A stretch of DNA of 64,000 nt from CAIYPG01 sp903864555 (GTDB lineage: Bacteria; Pseudomonadota; Gammaproteobacteria; Burkholderiales; SG8-39), in contig CANJJT010000007.1 in the NCBI GenBank assembly GCA_947474715.1, positions 34,531 through 98,530 on the forward strand. Reading direction: 5' to 3'. The notes beneath the pieces were generated by a model, which saw nothing but the letters and a program-made list of their open reading frames with translations, was not told the origin of the DNA and did no database searches. The stretch's first letter is position 1. Each line of letters starts with the position of its first letter. This document shows positions 53,489-62,370 of the stretch, piece by piece. A program made the position numbers and the translations under genes.

Positions 53489-54682
53489 ATGAGCTTCCTT
53501 TCCCACCCGCCTTTCCGGCGGCATGCCCGACCGGCATTTTTCCTGATCGTTGTCCTGACCGTGCTGGGCCCTGTTGCCACGCACATCATCATCCCGGCAT
53601 TACCCGCCATGGCGGCCGGCCTCCAGACGACACCGGGTACGATACAGCAGACCATCATGCTCTATCTGATGGGCCTGGCGGTGGGACAACTGGTCTACGG
53701 CCCGCTCTCCGACCGCTATGGCCGACGGCCACTGGTGCTGGCCGGGCTCCTGCTCTTTGTGCTGGCCTGCGCATTTGCCTCCATCGCTGCCAGCATCGAT
53801 GCGCTGCTGGTTGCGCGCGTCATCCAGGCATTGGGGGCCTGCAGCGGCATGGTGCTGGGGCGTGCCATTCTGCGTGATGTCAGCTCGGGCAACGAGGTGG
53901 CGCGACTCATGGCCATACTCATCACGGTGCTCGCCATCGGCCCCGCGATTGCCCCGACCATCGGCGGCTACGTGACCAGCTGGCTGGGATGGCGCGCCAT
54001 CTTTGTGCTGATGGGCGGCATTGGCGCCATCACCCTGCTGGTATCGCTGCTGACACTGCCGGAAACGCATCGCAACCGCACCGTTCTGCCAGGATGGCGC
54101 CCCATGCTGGACACCCATCTGCGCCTGTTACAGATGCCCTCATTCAGGGGCAATGCCATCGGTGGTTGCTGCATCACCACCAGCCTGTACGCCTTTTTTG
54201 CCGCCTCGCCGTTCATATTCACCGAGGTACTGCAGCGACCTGTCGATGAAATAGGTTTTTATTACCTGTTCATACTGGGCAGCGCTTCGGCGGGCGGTTA
54301 CTTTGCCAGCCGGCTCGCGAGACGCTTCGGAGCGAGCCCGCTGGCGCGCGCCGGCAGCTGGGTGCAGATCACCGGGGCCACGGCGCTGATGGCAGTCGAC
54401 CTGTTCGGCGTGGCAGACATCCCCACGGTCGTGGGACCGGTGATGGTGATCGCTGCAGCCGCAGGCTTTGCCGGCCCCATGGCCATCGCCAGCGCCGTCA
54501 GCGCGGACCCCAAGGCCATCGGCACGGCATCGGGGCTCTATGGTTTCATGCAGATGGTGTTCGGTGCGCTGTGCACCCTGGCCGTCAGCCTGTGGCAGAC
54601 GGATTCAGTCCTGCCGGTGGCCATGGTCCTGCTGCTGTCGGCCCTCGCCGGCAAAGTGGCCTTCGCACATGCCTCGAAGTGA
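53489..54682 (+). CDS. Bcr/CflA-type MFS drug-resistance transporter
   Basis: 397 residues from ATG 53489; earlier in-frame starts lie in the previous gene. DHA1-family marks: GQLVYGPLSDRYGRRPLVLA (motif A), VARVIQALGACSGMVLGRAI and ILRDV (motif B region), IGPAIAPTIGGYVTSWLGWR (motif C). Twelve helices. It exports drugs or metabolites by proton antiport. It follows the flavoprotein gene by 55 nt and ends the plus-strand run; the next gene converges with it. Confidence 0.88.
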   Translation: MSFLSHPPFRRHARPAFFLIVVLTVLGPVATHIIIPALPAMAAGLQTTPGTIQQTIMLYLMGLAVGQLVYGPLSDRYGRRPLVLAGLLLFVLACAFASIAASIDALLVARVIQALGACSGMVLGRAILRDVSSGNEVARLMAILITVLAIGPAIAPTIGGYVTSWLGWRAIFVLMGGIGAITLLVSLLTLPETHRNRTVLPGWRPMLDTHLRLLQMPSFRGNAIGGCCITTSLYAFFAASPFIFTEVLQRPVDEIGFYYLFILGSASAGGYFASRLARRFGASPLARAGSWVQITGATALMAVDLFGVADIPTVVGPVMVIAAAAGFAGPMAIASAVSADPKAIGTASGLYGFMQMVFGALCTLAVSLWQTDSVLPVAMVLLLSALAGKVAFAHASK

Positions 54683-54723
54683 GAGGCTAAAGGCCGGTTG
54701 AGGAGAGAGCCCCTTCCGTTGGC

Positions 54724-55485
54724 TTATTCGTAATCGCGTGGAAATTCCAGGACCAGCGCTTCCAGCCCTTTGTCTCCGGCCGTAATATCGAATGAGGACT
54801 CGGTCGGCTCGACCACGACCATGGAATAGATTCCCATGTCGTGGCCTTCATGGACCATGCTGCCGTTGACGACAAAGACATAGTAGCCGGCAGCACGCTT
54901 CGGGTTGGGGCCTGCCACTGTCTGCCCTGCCCCGAGACGCAGCAACTGCGCATTCATCTCATCCTCGATGGTGGCCGGATCCCAAAGAGGCTCCCACTTG
55001 GGTTCGACGCGATGCCTGAGGATGGACACCGTGGACATTTCCAGCCTGGGCGAAATCCAGTTGCGCCGCTTGCTGGGCATCAGCTTGTCGCGGAAATCGG
55101 GTTCATGCAGATAGACCGGCGCGGAGACCCCGGTAAATACCCGTAGCGATATGAAACTCAAGCCATTGGGCCCTGCCGTGATGGGCCCGTAGGCGGTGTG
55201 ATGATCCTTGAATTGAACCATCAGCGACTGGATGGGCTCGTTCTTGCGACCGATGGTGCCTGAGCCGGCAGGAAAGAGCTGGAACTGGGTGGTGCCATGG
55301 AAGTGCGGATGCACGACCTCACCGGGTTCCATGTCAACCATGAGCGCCTGCGGCCCGGGTGCCTTGGCATAGGAATAGCGCGGCCCGAAAATGTCGGACA
55401 CCCAATGCTTCTTGTTGTTGAACTGCGGGTACTCCTTGACGTACAGCCCGTCCAGGGCTTCGCTGCCACTCTTGGTGTAGATCAT
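54724..55485 (-). CDS. Cupin-domain protein
   Basis: 253 residues from ATG 55485 (GGAGAG upstream); an earlier TTG in frame is unlikely. The first cupin has the metal-binding set HPHFHGTTQFQLFPAGSGTI; a second, weaker barrel follows in the C-terminal half (YYVFVVNGSMVHEGHDMGIY). This bicupin layout occurs in dioxygenases and isomerases of catabolic pathways, but no exact family was recognised. Last gene of the long minus-strand run beginning at binding protein 12. Confidence 0.7.
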   Translation of the reverse strand: MIYTKSGSEALDGLYVKEYPQFNNKKHWVSDIFGPRYSYAKAPGPQALMVDMEPGEVVHPHFHGTTQFQLFPAGSGTIGRKNEPIQSLMVQFKDHHTAYGPITAGPNGLSFISLRVFTGVSAPVYLHEPDFRDKLMPSKRRNWISPRLEMSTVSILRHRVEPKWEPLWDPATIEDEMNAQLLRLGAGQTVAGPNPKRAAGYYVFVVNGSMVHEGHDMGIYSMVVVEPTESSFDITAGDKGLEALVLEFPRDYE

Positions 55486-55524
55486 GTCTCTCTCCAATTA
55501 TTCCGCTTCGACAGCGGTCTCATC

Positions 55525-56496
55525 TCAGGGTTCAGCCTTGATCCCGGCCTCGCGGATGATCCGTCCCCACTCCTGAAAATCTCGGTTGGCATAGGCGGTG
55601 AACTCCGCCGGGCCGAGGAATTCGACGTCCGTTCCCACCACCTTCTGGATGCGTGCAGCAACTTCCGGCTTGCCCACCACCATGCGCAGCGTCAGGGCCA
55701 GCTTGTCGACCACGGGTTTGGGCGTGCCTCCAGTGGTCGCCATGCCCACCCAGCCACCACCGACGAGCCCGGGGACGCCCTGCTCGACGAAGGTTGGCAC
55801 ATCCGGTGCCGTTGGCGTGCGCTTTTCCGTGCTCACGGCGATTGCACGCAGCTTGCCGGCACGCACCAGCGACATCTGGGCAAAGGAGGTGGAGAGCACG
55901 GGAACCCGGCCGGCCAGGACATCCTGGGTGGCCGGTCCCTGGCCCTTGTAGTTGATGTGCTCCATCTTGATGCCGAAAGTGAGTTTCACCTTCTCCATCA
56001 CCAGGTGCCCGAGACTGCCGACTCCGGTGCTGGTGTAATTGAGTTTCCCCGGATTGGCCCTGGCATAGGCCACCAGCTGGGTGAGGTTCTGGATGGGCGC
56101 CATCTCGGGCAGCGAGTGGTTGATGCTGACCAGGGAAGTGACATTCCAGATCTGGCCCAGCATGGCAAAGTCTTTCGAGAAATCAATACTCCGGTTGACC
56201 AGGTGATAGCCGTTGGAGGCCGCACTGGAGATGATGATCAGGTTGTAGCCATCAGGGGCTGCCTTGGATACAAAGTCCTGTCCGATCATGCCCGTGGCGC
56301 CGGCGCGGTTTTCCACCACAACGGGCTGCTTCAGCAGTTCGCCCATGTCGGGGCTGACAATGCGCGCGACGACGTCAGTGGGACCTCCCGGCGCAAACGG
56401 CACCACCAGGCGGATCGGCCTGGCCGGATAATCAGCCTGCGCGAACGCGGCGCCGGCAAGGGTACTCAATCCCAGCATCAATGCTGCCCTGAACAT
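55525..56496 (-). CDS. Bug/TctC-family solute-binding protein 10
   Basis: 323 residues from ATG 56496, set by AGGAGG. The signal peptide ends near AAFAQADYP. Ligand loop LVVPFAPGGPTDVVARIVSP is the canonical Bug form, with ENRAGATGMIGQDFVSKAAP after it. C-terminus REAGIKAEP. It stands 39 nt before the cupin gene and 44 nt after binding protein 11, indicating co-transcription. Confidence 0.92.
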   Translation of the reverse strand: MFRAALMLGLSTLAGAAFAQADYPARPIRLVVPFAPGGPTDVVARIVSPDMGELLKQPVVVENRAGATGMIGQDFVSKAAPDGYNLIIISSAASNGYHLVNRSIDFSKDFAMLGQIWNVTSLVSINHSLPEMAPIQNLTQLVAYARANPGKLNYTSTGVGSLGHLVMEKVKLTFGIKMEHINYKGQGPATQDVLAGRVPVLSTSFAQMSLVRAGKLRAIAVSTEKRTPTAPDVPTFVEQGVPGLVGGGWVGMATTGGTPKPVVDKLALTLRMVVGKPEVAARIQKVVGTDVEFLGPAEFTAYANRDFQEWGRIIREAGIKAEP

Positions 56497-56540
56497 GCTT
56501 CCTCCTGTCATCAAAAAAGGCTCATCCAGGCCCCAGCCCA

Positions 56541-57536
56541 TCACTCGGAAAACCGGATGCCGCTTTCCTTCACCAGTTTCTGCCACACCACCGTCTCGTC
56601 CAGCAGCAGCTTGCGGAACTGCGCCGGTGTGCTGCCCACGGGTATCGCGCCGTCAGCCCGCAACACCGAGGACACATCCGGCAGTTGTGCGACTTTGGCG
56701 AAGGTGTCACTCAACTTGTCGACGATGGCGGCAGGCATTCCGACTGGCGCAGAGAAGCCTATCCAGTAGTTGTAGTCATAGCCGGGAATCCCGCTTTCAG
56801 ACACCGTCGGAATATCAGGCAGATAGGTGGAACGCCGGTCGCTCGTCATGGCCAGGGCGCGCAACTTGCCGGCCTTGATGAGGGGCAGCACGCCCGAAAG
56901 AATGGCCGAGGTTATGTCCAGGCGCCCCGCCATCAGGTCGGGCAACATGGGGCCCAGGCCCTTATACGGGACAAAGGTCACTGAAGTGTTGGTGGCACTG
57001 TGTATCCACGCACCGACAAGGTGATTGGAGCTGCCCATCCCGGTGATGCCGAAACTGACCTTGCCGGGATTGGCTTTCGCGTAGACGATGTACGCGGAAG
57101 CATCCTTCGCCGCGAATGCGGGACTGGCCACCAGCACTGTGGGCTTCTTGCTCATCAGGGACAGGTGCTCGAAACTCTTCATGGTGTCGAAACCGAGGTT
57201 CTTGTAGACCATGGGAAACACCGTGAAGCCCGAGGTCACCATGAGCAGTGTGTAACCATCCGGTGCCGCTTTCGCCACATAGCCAGCACCGACTGTGCCA
57301 GTCGCGCCTGGCTTGAAATCCATGATGAAAGGCTGCCCCATCAGACCCTGCATCTTGGGCATGTACAGGCGCCCTTCGGCATCGACGGGCCCGCCCGGCG
57401 CGATGGCGGCAATCACGGTCACCGGTTTCAGCGGATAGGCATCGGCAGGTTCAGCGGCCCTCGACAAGGTCGAGGCCGACAGGGCCAGGGCGGCCAGTAA
57501 TGTGCCTGCCAGGGCAGGCCAAAGGGCATTCCTCAT
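56541..57536 (-). CDS. Bug/TctC-family solute-binding protein 11 (ETRLY-like)
   Basis: 331 residues from ATG 57536 with AAGGAGAG upstream. The signal peptide ends near LSRAAEPA. Ligand loop IAAIAPGGPVDAEGRLYMPK (EGRLY for ETRLY), and the second domain WIHSATNTSVTFVPYKGLGP is nearly the same as in proteins 2 and 5. C-terminus KESGIRFSE. It stands 68 nt after the GlcG/HbpS-like gene. Confidence 0.92.
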   Translation of the reverse strand: MRNALWPALAGTLLAALALSASTLSRAAEPADAYPLKPVTVIAAIAPGGPVDAEGRLYMPKMQGLMGQPFIMDFKPGATGTVGAGYVAKAAPDGYTLLMVTSGFTVFPMVYKNLGFDTMKSFEHLSLMSKKPTVLVASPAFAAKDASAYIVYAKANPGKVSFGITGMGSSNHLVGAWIHSATNTSVTFVPYKGLGPMLPDLMAGRLDITSAILSGVLPLIKAGKLRALAMTSDRRSTYLPDIPTVSESGIPGYDYNYWIGFSAPVGMPAAIVDKLSDTFAKVAQLPDVSSVLRADGAIPVGSTPAQFRKLLLDETVVWQKLVKESGIRFSE

Positions 57537-57604
57537 CGTCTCTCCTTCAAAGGTGTGGTCTCGGCCACGTACCATTCATGACACTGCAGCTTCGTTCCGT
57601 CGGT

Positions 57605-58039
57605 TCAGGGATCGATACCCACCTTGAAACCGGCCTTCTCGATACCATGGATGCAGCAGCCCTCATCCTCGTCGGCAGAAGCGCCACTGGCACCTGCCGC
57701 ACCCAGGATGTTGCCCTCGCCATCCGTGATCAGGACGGCGCCGGTCTGGGGAATGAATTTGCCCTGGCCGGTGGCTGCAAGGCTGACGAAGAACGTGGGA
57801 TTGGCCTTGGCCCGCTTGCCCACCTCCCGGCTGGAAAAGCCAATCGCCACCGCCGCCCAGGCCTTGCCGAGTCCGACGTCGATGCGGAACATGCTGGCAC
57901 CATCATCCCGCTGGGCAGAGATGGTGTTGCCACCATCATCGACCACCACCACACCCAGGGGCTTGGTCTTCAGTTCGTGCGACCGGGTAAAAGCGTGCCG
58001 GATGATGGTGTTGGCTTGCTCGAGCGTGAGCTTGGGCAT
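57605..58039 (-). CDS. GlcG/HbpS-like (DUF336) protein
   Basis: 144 residues with the whole-length family pattern: LTLEQANTIIRHAFTRSHEL, PLGVVVVDDGGNTISAQRDD, FVSLAATGQGKFIPQTGAVL and ASGASADEDEGCCIHGIEK. The family includes GlcG of glycolate operons and the haem-binding HbpS; many members sit beside aldehyde or alcohol catabolic genes with no known activity. AGGAGG precedes the ATG. No signal peptide, so it is cytoplasmic here. Confidence 0.85.
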   Translation of the reverse strand: MPKLTLEQANTIIRHAFTRSHELKTKPLGVVVVDDGGNTISAQRDDGASMFRIDVGLGKAWAAVAIGFSSREVGKRAKANPTFFVSLAATGQGKFIPQTGAVLITDGEGNILGAAGASGASADEDEGCCIHGIEKAGFKVGIDP

Positions 58040-58177
58040 GATTCCTCCTTGGTATTGACGCCTTCAGGCGATGATTTCTTCCTGGGGCGGATGCCTGCAG
58101 ACAGGCATCCGCAATCCGGCAGGAATCAACCAGCCCAGATTGCCAGTTTAATCGCTAAGCCGGTGCGCATCCCGGTG

Positions 58178-58813
58178 CTAAACCGGCAGTGAAGGATGGC
58201 TGGCCGGAATCGTCGCGCGGTCCTGGTGCAAAGCCACCAGGGCATCGAGCTTCGGCCTGCCACGCCACTGCAGCAGTCCACGAAAGTCCAGCCACTGCAC
58301 TGTGATGATCAAGTTCAGGTCCAGCACGGAAAACCAGCCGGGCACGAAACCTTCCGGTGCGGCGCGCTTCTCCAGCCAGTCGAGAATACTCTGCACCCGC
58401 ATGTGCTCGCGCTCAAGGTAGGCGGGCTCCTTGTCCACACCACTGTGCTTGCCAAAGCGCAGCATGGTGAGCCCGCTGTTGAGCATGGTCTCGATGGCCA
58501 CCAGTGCCTCGGTGTCCTCCCAGCGCTTGTCGGGGCGTACCAGCGTCTTTACCAAGGGCGGCGCTGGCGCATTCCCGGGCGCGTCCGGGTACTCGTTGAG
58601 CAGATAATCCAGGATCACATTGGATTCAAACAGCATGCGCCCATTGTCATCGAGTGCCGGTACGCGGCCACAGGGATTGATGTTGTTGCCATAGTCATTC
58701 TGCAGGCGGTCAAAAGGCATGAGCTGGTTACGATATTCCAGCCCCTTCTCGGCCAGCATCACGCGCACCTTGCGCGTATAGGGTGACAGCGGGCTCATGT
58801 ATAGCGTGCGCAT
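58178..58813 (-). CDS. Glutathione S-transferase
   Basis: 211 residues from ATG 58813 (an earlier ATG lies 18 nt upstream). The N-terminal thioredoxin-like domain has the active-site region MSPLSPYTRKVRVMLAEKGL, the cis-Pro GRVPALDD and the GSH-binding ESNVILDYL. The C-terminal helical domain includes FSVLDLNLIITVQWLDFRG, with Asp of the N-cap box. It conjugates or isomerises glutathione-linked substrates. It lies between the GlcG-like and DsbC-like genes on one strand, with gaps of about 138 and 124 nt. Confidence 0.85.
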   Translation of the reverse strand: MRTLYMSPLSPYTRKVRVMLAEKGLEYRNQLMPFDRLQNDYGNNINPCGRVPALDDNGRMLFESNVILDYLLNEYPDAPGNAPAPPLVKTLVRPDKRWEDTEALVAIETMLNSGLTMLRFGKHSGVDKEPAYLEREHMRVQSILDWLEKRAAPEGFVPGWFSVLDLNLIITVQWLDFRGLLQWRGRPKLDALVALHQDRATIPASHPSLPV

Positions 58814-58937
58814 GGTGTCAGGCCTCTCCATCCTCGGGTTGTCCGCACGACCGCTCTTGTAGGCAACTTCCTGTATTTCAGGCGGAACGGGCGTCTAGCG
58901 TCGATTGTAGACTTGCCTGGGGCTGACGGTTCGGATG

Positions 58938-60071
58938 TCAGGGCGCTGCCGCCACCTTTGCCGAAGCGGCAGCGGCAATGCGCTGCCGCAGCACGCCCAG
59001 CGGGACGTTGCCCTGCATGCGCTGGCCATCCTCGAGGACGGTGGTCGGCGTGGCGCGCAAGTCGATGATCGATTGCTGGTCGGCCATGAGCGCCTCCACG
59101 GGATTGTCGCAGCCGGGGGATGCAGCAGGTGCCTGCTTGCGCAAGGTCAGGTCCAGCCAGGCTTTTGCCTTGTCGGGGGAACACCAAATGCTCTTGGACT
59201 GCTGCGCGAGGTCCGGTCTGATCAGGGGCACCATGAAGACATGAAGCGTGACATCGTCGAGTTGCTGCAAGGTTTGTTCGAACGCCTGGCAAGCCACGCA
59301 GTTGGGATCGGAAAAAACCGCAATCTGGTTTGCCCCGCTTCCATGCACGATCCTGAAGGCCCGCTCCAGCGGCAAAGACTTCCAGGAAACCCACTGGGCG
59401 CCCGCCTCCCGGGCCATCTGCGTGCCATAGTGGGCCTGGATGCGGCGCTCGAAGTTCTGCGCCAGCGTCGTCCCTGAGCGACCAAGCACTTGCGTCACCC
59501 TGTCCCGCTCGACGCCCATGAAGAATTCGGCCCCCATGATGCTGCGCGGGGTCTTCGGTGCAAACCGCATCTCGACCACATCCCCCACGCCGAGCTCACT
59601 CAAGCTTCCGGTCAACAAGGCCAGCGCCTTGGTCGACCCGTTGGCCAGTGGGTCCGGAAAATCAATGGATGCGTATCGCCACCCATCGCGCTGCTCCGCG
59701 TTTGCCACCGCCAGGTCCACCAGCATGCCCTGGGCCACGCGCACATACACACGCTCGATTTGTCCGCGTGCGAGCAAGGGATCCTTGAGCGGCGGAAGCG
59801 TGATCTCCGCGCCAGTGGGTGGAGCGCTTCCTCCTGTGCCGGACTCCACGGACAAGTCGCGTGCAGAGGGTATGCCAGCACCGCTTGGCGGCAGGTTGTC
59901 GAAAAGGCTGGTAGTGCCGCCTTCACCAAGTTTTGCCAGTACCCGGGATGCAGTGGGGCCAGTCAGCACGTCGTCTGGTGCCCTGGATGCGACGCGGTCC
60001 AAGTAGACATAACCTGCAAGGCCGGCAAAGGCACATAGCCATGCCACAAGCCCTTTTCGTCCAATCACCAC
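58938..60071 (-). CDS. DsbC-like thioredoxin-fold protein
   Basis: 377 residues. It starts with an uncleaved-looking membrane anchor (VAWLCAFAGLAGYVYL), a Gly/Pro/Ser-rich linker (60-100), a middle domain, and a C-terminal thioredoxin fold. The active site is CVAC (Cys258, Cys261) in VFSDPNCVACQAFEQTL, with cis-Pro342 in LRATPTTVLEDG. A second Cys pair (SIWCSPDKAKAWLDLTL, then SPGCDNP) is as in DsbC. It is longer than DsbC by over 100 residues and probably acts in the periplasm as a disulfide isomerase or reductase. The linked GST and Bug genes do not explain its role. Confidence 0.75.
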   Translation of the reverse strand: MVIGRKGLVAWLCAFAGLAGYVYLDRVASRAPDDVLTGPTASRVLAKLGEGGTTSLFDNLPPSGAGIPSARDLSVESGTGGSAPPTGAEITLPPLKDPLLARGQIERVYVRVAQGMLVDLAVANAEQRDGWRYASIDFPDPLANGSTKALALLTGSLSELGVGDVVEMRFAPKTPRSIMGAEFFMGVERDRVTQVLGRSGTTLAQNFERRIQAHYGTQMAREAGAQWVSWKSLPLERAFRIVHGSGANQIAVFSDPNCVACQAFEQTLQQLDDVTLHVFMVPLIRPDLAQQSKSIWCSPDKAKAWLDLTLRKQAPAASPGCDNPVEALMADQQSIIDLRATPTTVLEDGQRMQGNVPLGVLRQRIAAAASAKVAAAP

Positions 60072-60172
60072 GCCTCCCAGCAGGTGCTTCAGATTCCGAA
60101 CTGCAATTGTAACCTTGCTTTCCGTGCCGAACTGACTTGCAGAGATCAGTTATTCGGCGCAGTCATGCTGCT

Positions 60173-61147
60173 CTACTCTTGAGCAGTCGCTCCCGAGGAC
60201 TTGACCAAAGCCGCCCACTTGACAATCTCGTTGCGCACATGGGTAGCCGCCGCTTCCGGTGAATTGCCCACCGGTTCTGCCCCCAGTTCTAGAAACTTCT
60301 GACGGATATCGCTGCGGCTGACGGCCTTGACCAGTTCAGCATTGAGCCTGACCACAACCTCACGCGGGGTGCCCTTCGGCGCAGCGATGGCGAACCAGGA
60401 CACTGCCTCGGCATTCCTGAAGCCCGATTCTGTCAGGGTGGGGACGTCCGGCAGCAGCGAAAAGCGTGAACTGCCCATGGTGGCGATGGCCCGGACCTTG
60501 CCGCTGCGGATATGTGGGAGGATGGCCGGCGGATTGTCCAGCATCATCTGTACCTGGCCCGAAAGCAGGTCCGTCGCCGCGGGCGCGGCACCCTTGTAGG
60601 CCACATGAACAATGTGGGTCCCGGTCTGGGTCTTGAACAGTTCCGCCGCCAGGTGGAAGGGAGTTCCGACACCGGCCGATGCATAGTTGAGCTTGCCGGG
60701 ACTGCCCTGGGCCAGGGCCACGAATTCACGCACATTCTGGGCGGCTACCGAGGGGTTGACGACCATGACGATGGGCGAGGTAGCCAGGATGGATACGGGA
60801 ATGAAATCGGTGCGCGGATCATAGGGCAGTTTCTTGAACAAACTGGCCTGTATGCCCAGCAGACTGGTGTTCCCCAGAAGCAAGGTGTAACCGTCAGGGG
60901 CTGCCTTGGCAACGTAGTCGGTGCCGGGAATGCCGGATGCCCCCGCTCGGTTGTCAACGAGGAATGGTAGCTTCAATTCATCGCCCAGGCTCTGGGCCAC
61001 CAGGCGCGCAATGATGTCATTGGTTGCACCAGCGGCAAATGGCACCACGATGCGTGAGACCCGGCTTGGGTAATCCTGCGCCTGCACTACCGGCGCACCA
61101 GCCATCAGGGCTGCAATGAAGATTTTCCATATAGACAGGGTTCGCAT
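60173..61147 (-). CDS. Bug/TctC-family solute-binding protein 12
   Basis: 324 residues from ATG 61147; a longer open frame upstream lies across the divergent gene and has no homology. The signal peptide ends near PVVQAQDYP. Ligand loop IVVPFAAGATNDIIARLVAQ keeps Asp; the second loop is HIVHVAYKGAAPAATDLLSG. C-terminus VKSSGATAQE, without the usual AGI. First gene of the minus-strand run; divergent from the malate/lactate dehydrogenase-family gene. Confidence 0.9.
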   Translation of the reverse strand: MRTLSIWKIFIAALMAGAPVVQAQDYPSRVSRIVVPFAAGATNDIIARLVAQSLGDELKLPFLVDNRAGASGIPGTDYVAKAAPDGYTLLLGNTSLLGIQASLFKKLPYDPRTDFIPVSILATSPIVMVVNPSVAAQNVREFVALAQGSPGKLNYASAGVGTPFHLAAELFKTQTGTHIVHVAYKGAAPAATDLLSGQVQMMLDNPPAILPHIRSGKVRAIATMGSSRFSLLPDVPTLTESGFRNAEAVSWFAIAAPKGTPREVVVRLNAELVKAVSRSDIRQKFLELGAEPVGNSPEAAATHVRNEIVKWAALVKSSGATAQE

Positions 61148-61182
61148 GGGTATCCGAGGTAGAGGTCTTTGGAGGGACTGTA

Positions 61183-61190
61183 TGGTACCA
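61183..61190. promoter_or_regulatory. Palindrome TGGTACCA in the third divergent spacer
   Basis: A perfect 8-bp palindrome at the centre of ATGGTACCAAT in the 123-nt spacer between binding protein 12 and the Ldh2-type gene. It matches the TTGGTnACCAA form of PdhR/LldR-type GntR sites (family knowledge). Short, so only suggestive. Confidence 0.3.
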
Positions 61191-61270
61191 ATTCCCGAAA
61201 ATTTGTCAGTTGCCACAGGTGCACTACCATAGTGCCCTGAAAGACCCTTGATTTTTGGAGGCTTCAAAGC

Positions 61271-62272
61271 GTGTCGGACCACATTCATTTGACCGTCGCC
61301 GAAGCGACACAACTGGGCGAGCAAGCGTTGCTGGCCAGCGGCTTCGATGAGGAACAGGCGCCCATCATCACGGCCCACTTGGTGGATGCCATGTTGTGCG
61401 GTCTGCCCTTCGCCGGCCTGCCGCGCATCCTGACCATCAACGAGGATCCCCGCACCCACCTCCCCCGCACGCCTCTGCGCGTGGTGTACGAGACCAAGAT
61501 CTCGGCCACCCTGGACGGAGGCAATAACGTTGGTTATTACACCGTGCTAAAGGCCACTGAACTGGCCATACAAAAGGCTCGTGAGCACGGCATCGCAGTA
61601 GTCGGCCTGTACCGAAGCCACCTGAACGGGCGCAGTGCCTATTACATGGACAAGATCGCCAGGGCAGGCTTCGTCGGCATCCACACGACCAGCGGTCCTG
61701 CGGTGGTACTGCCGCAGGGCGGTCGCAAGCCGGCCTTTGGCACCAACCCCATCGCGTTCGGCTTTCCGATGGAAGAAGATCCTTTTGTGGTCGATTTCGG
61801 GACTGCAGCCATGATGCGTGGACACGTGATACTGCATTCGCGCACTGGTGCACCGCTACCGGAAGGTGTGGCACTGGACGGCGAGGGCAATCCGACCACC
61901 GACCCCAAGGCCGTGCTGGATGGCGGCGGCATCTTTACTTTCGGCGGGCATCGGAGTTCGGCCCTGTCGTTCGGCATCCAGGCGCTGGGCCTGCTCGCCG
62001 GCGGAGCCCGCCCAAGGGGCGTCGGCAAAGATTTCTCCTTCTTTTTTGTTGTGTTCGATCCAAATCTGTTAATGCCGGCGGAAGAGTTCCGGCAGCACTT
62101 GCGCGAATTGATCGAGATGGTGCGTGCCGTGCCGCCGACAAACCCCGACGAACCCGTACGCATTCCCTCGGAAAGGGCATACCGTGATCGCAGGCGACGC
62201 ATGACCGAAGGCGTTGATCTGCACAAGACCATTTATGATCAGTTGCGGGCGCTGACAGATTCAAGTCGCTAG
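61271..62272 (+). CDS. Ldh2-family malate/L-lactate/sulfolactate dehydrogenase
   Basis: 333 residues from a GTG start with GGAGG 9-10 nt upstream. Family features of the YlbC/ComC group: RSHLNGRSAYYMDKIARAGF, GGRKPAFGTNPIAFGFPMEE, VVDFGTAAMMRGHVILHSRT and the late YRDRRRRMTEGVDL. These enzymes use NAD(P) with a non-Rossmann fold to interconvert 2-hydroxy and 2-keto acids. It lies 98 nt before a quinone-oxidoreductase gene on the same strand. The SHLNGRSAYY segment holds the usual catalytic His. Confidence 0.85.
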   Translation: MSDHIHLTVAEATQLGEQALLASGFDEEQAPIITAHLVDAMLCGLPFAGLPRILTINEDPRTHLPRTPLRVVYETKISATLDGGNNVGYYTVLKATELAIQKAREHGIAVVGLYRSHLNGRSAYYMDKIARAGFVGIHTTSGPAVVLPQGGRKPAFGTNPIAFGFPMEEDPFVVDFGTAAMMRGHVILHSRTGAPLPEGVALDGEGNPTTDPKAVLDGGGIFTFGGHRSSALSFGIQALGLLAGGARPRGVGKDFSFFFVVFDPNLLMPAEEFRQHLRELIEMVRAVPPTNPDEPVRIPSERAYRDRRRRMTEGVDLHKTIYDQLRALTDSSR

Positions 62273-62370
62273 CACCGCATGGCATGGCCTTACCGGTCTG
62301 TTGGTGCCTCTGCACCCATGGTGTGACGAATACCCTGCTCGATTCAACCTACAACTTACGGAGACCCGCG

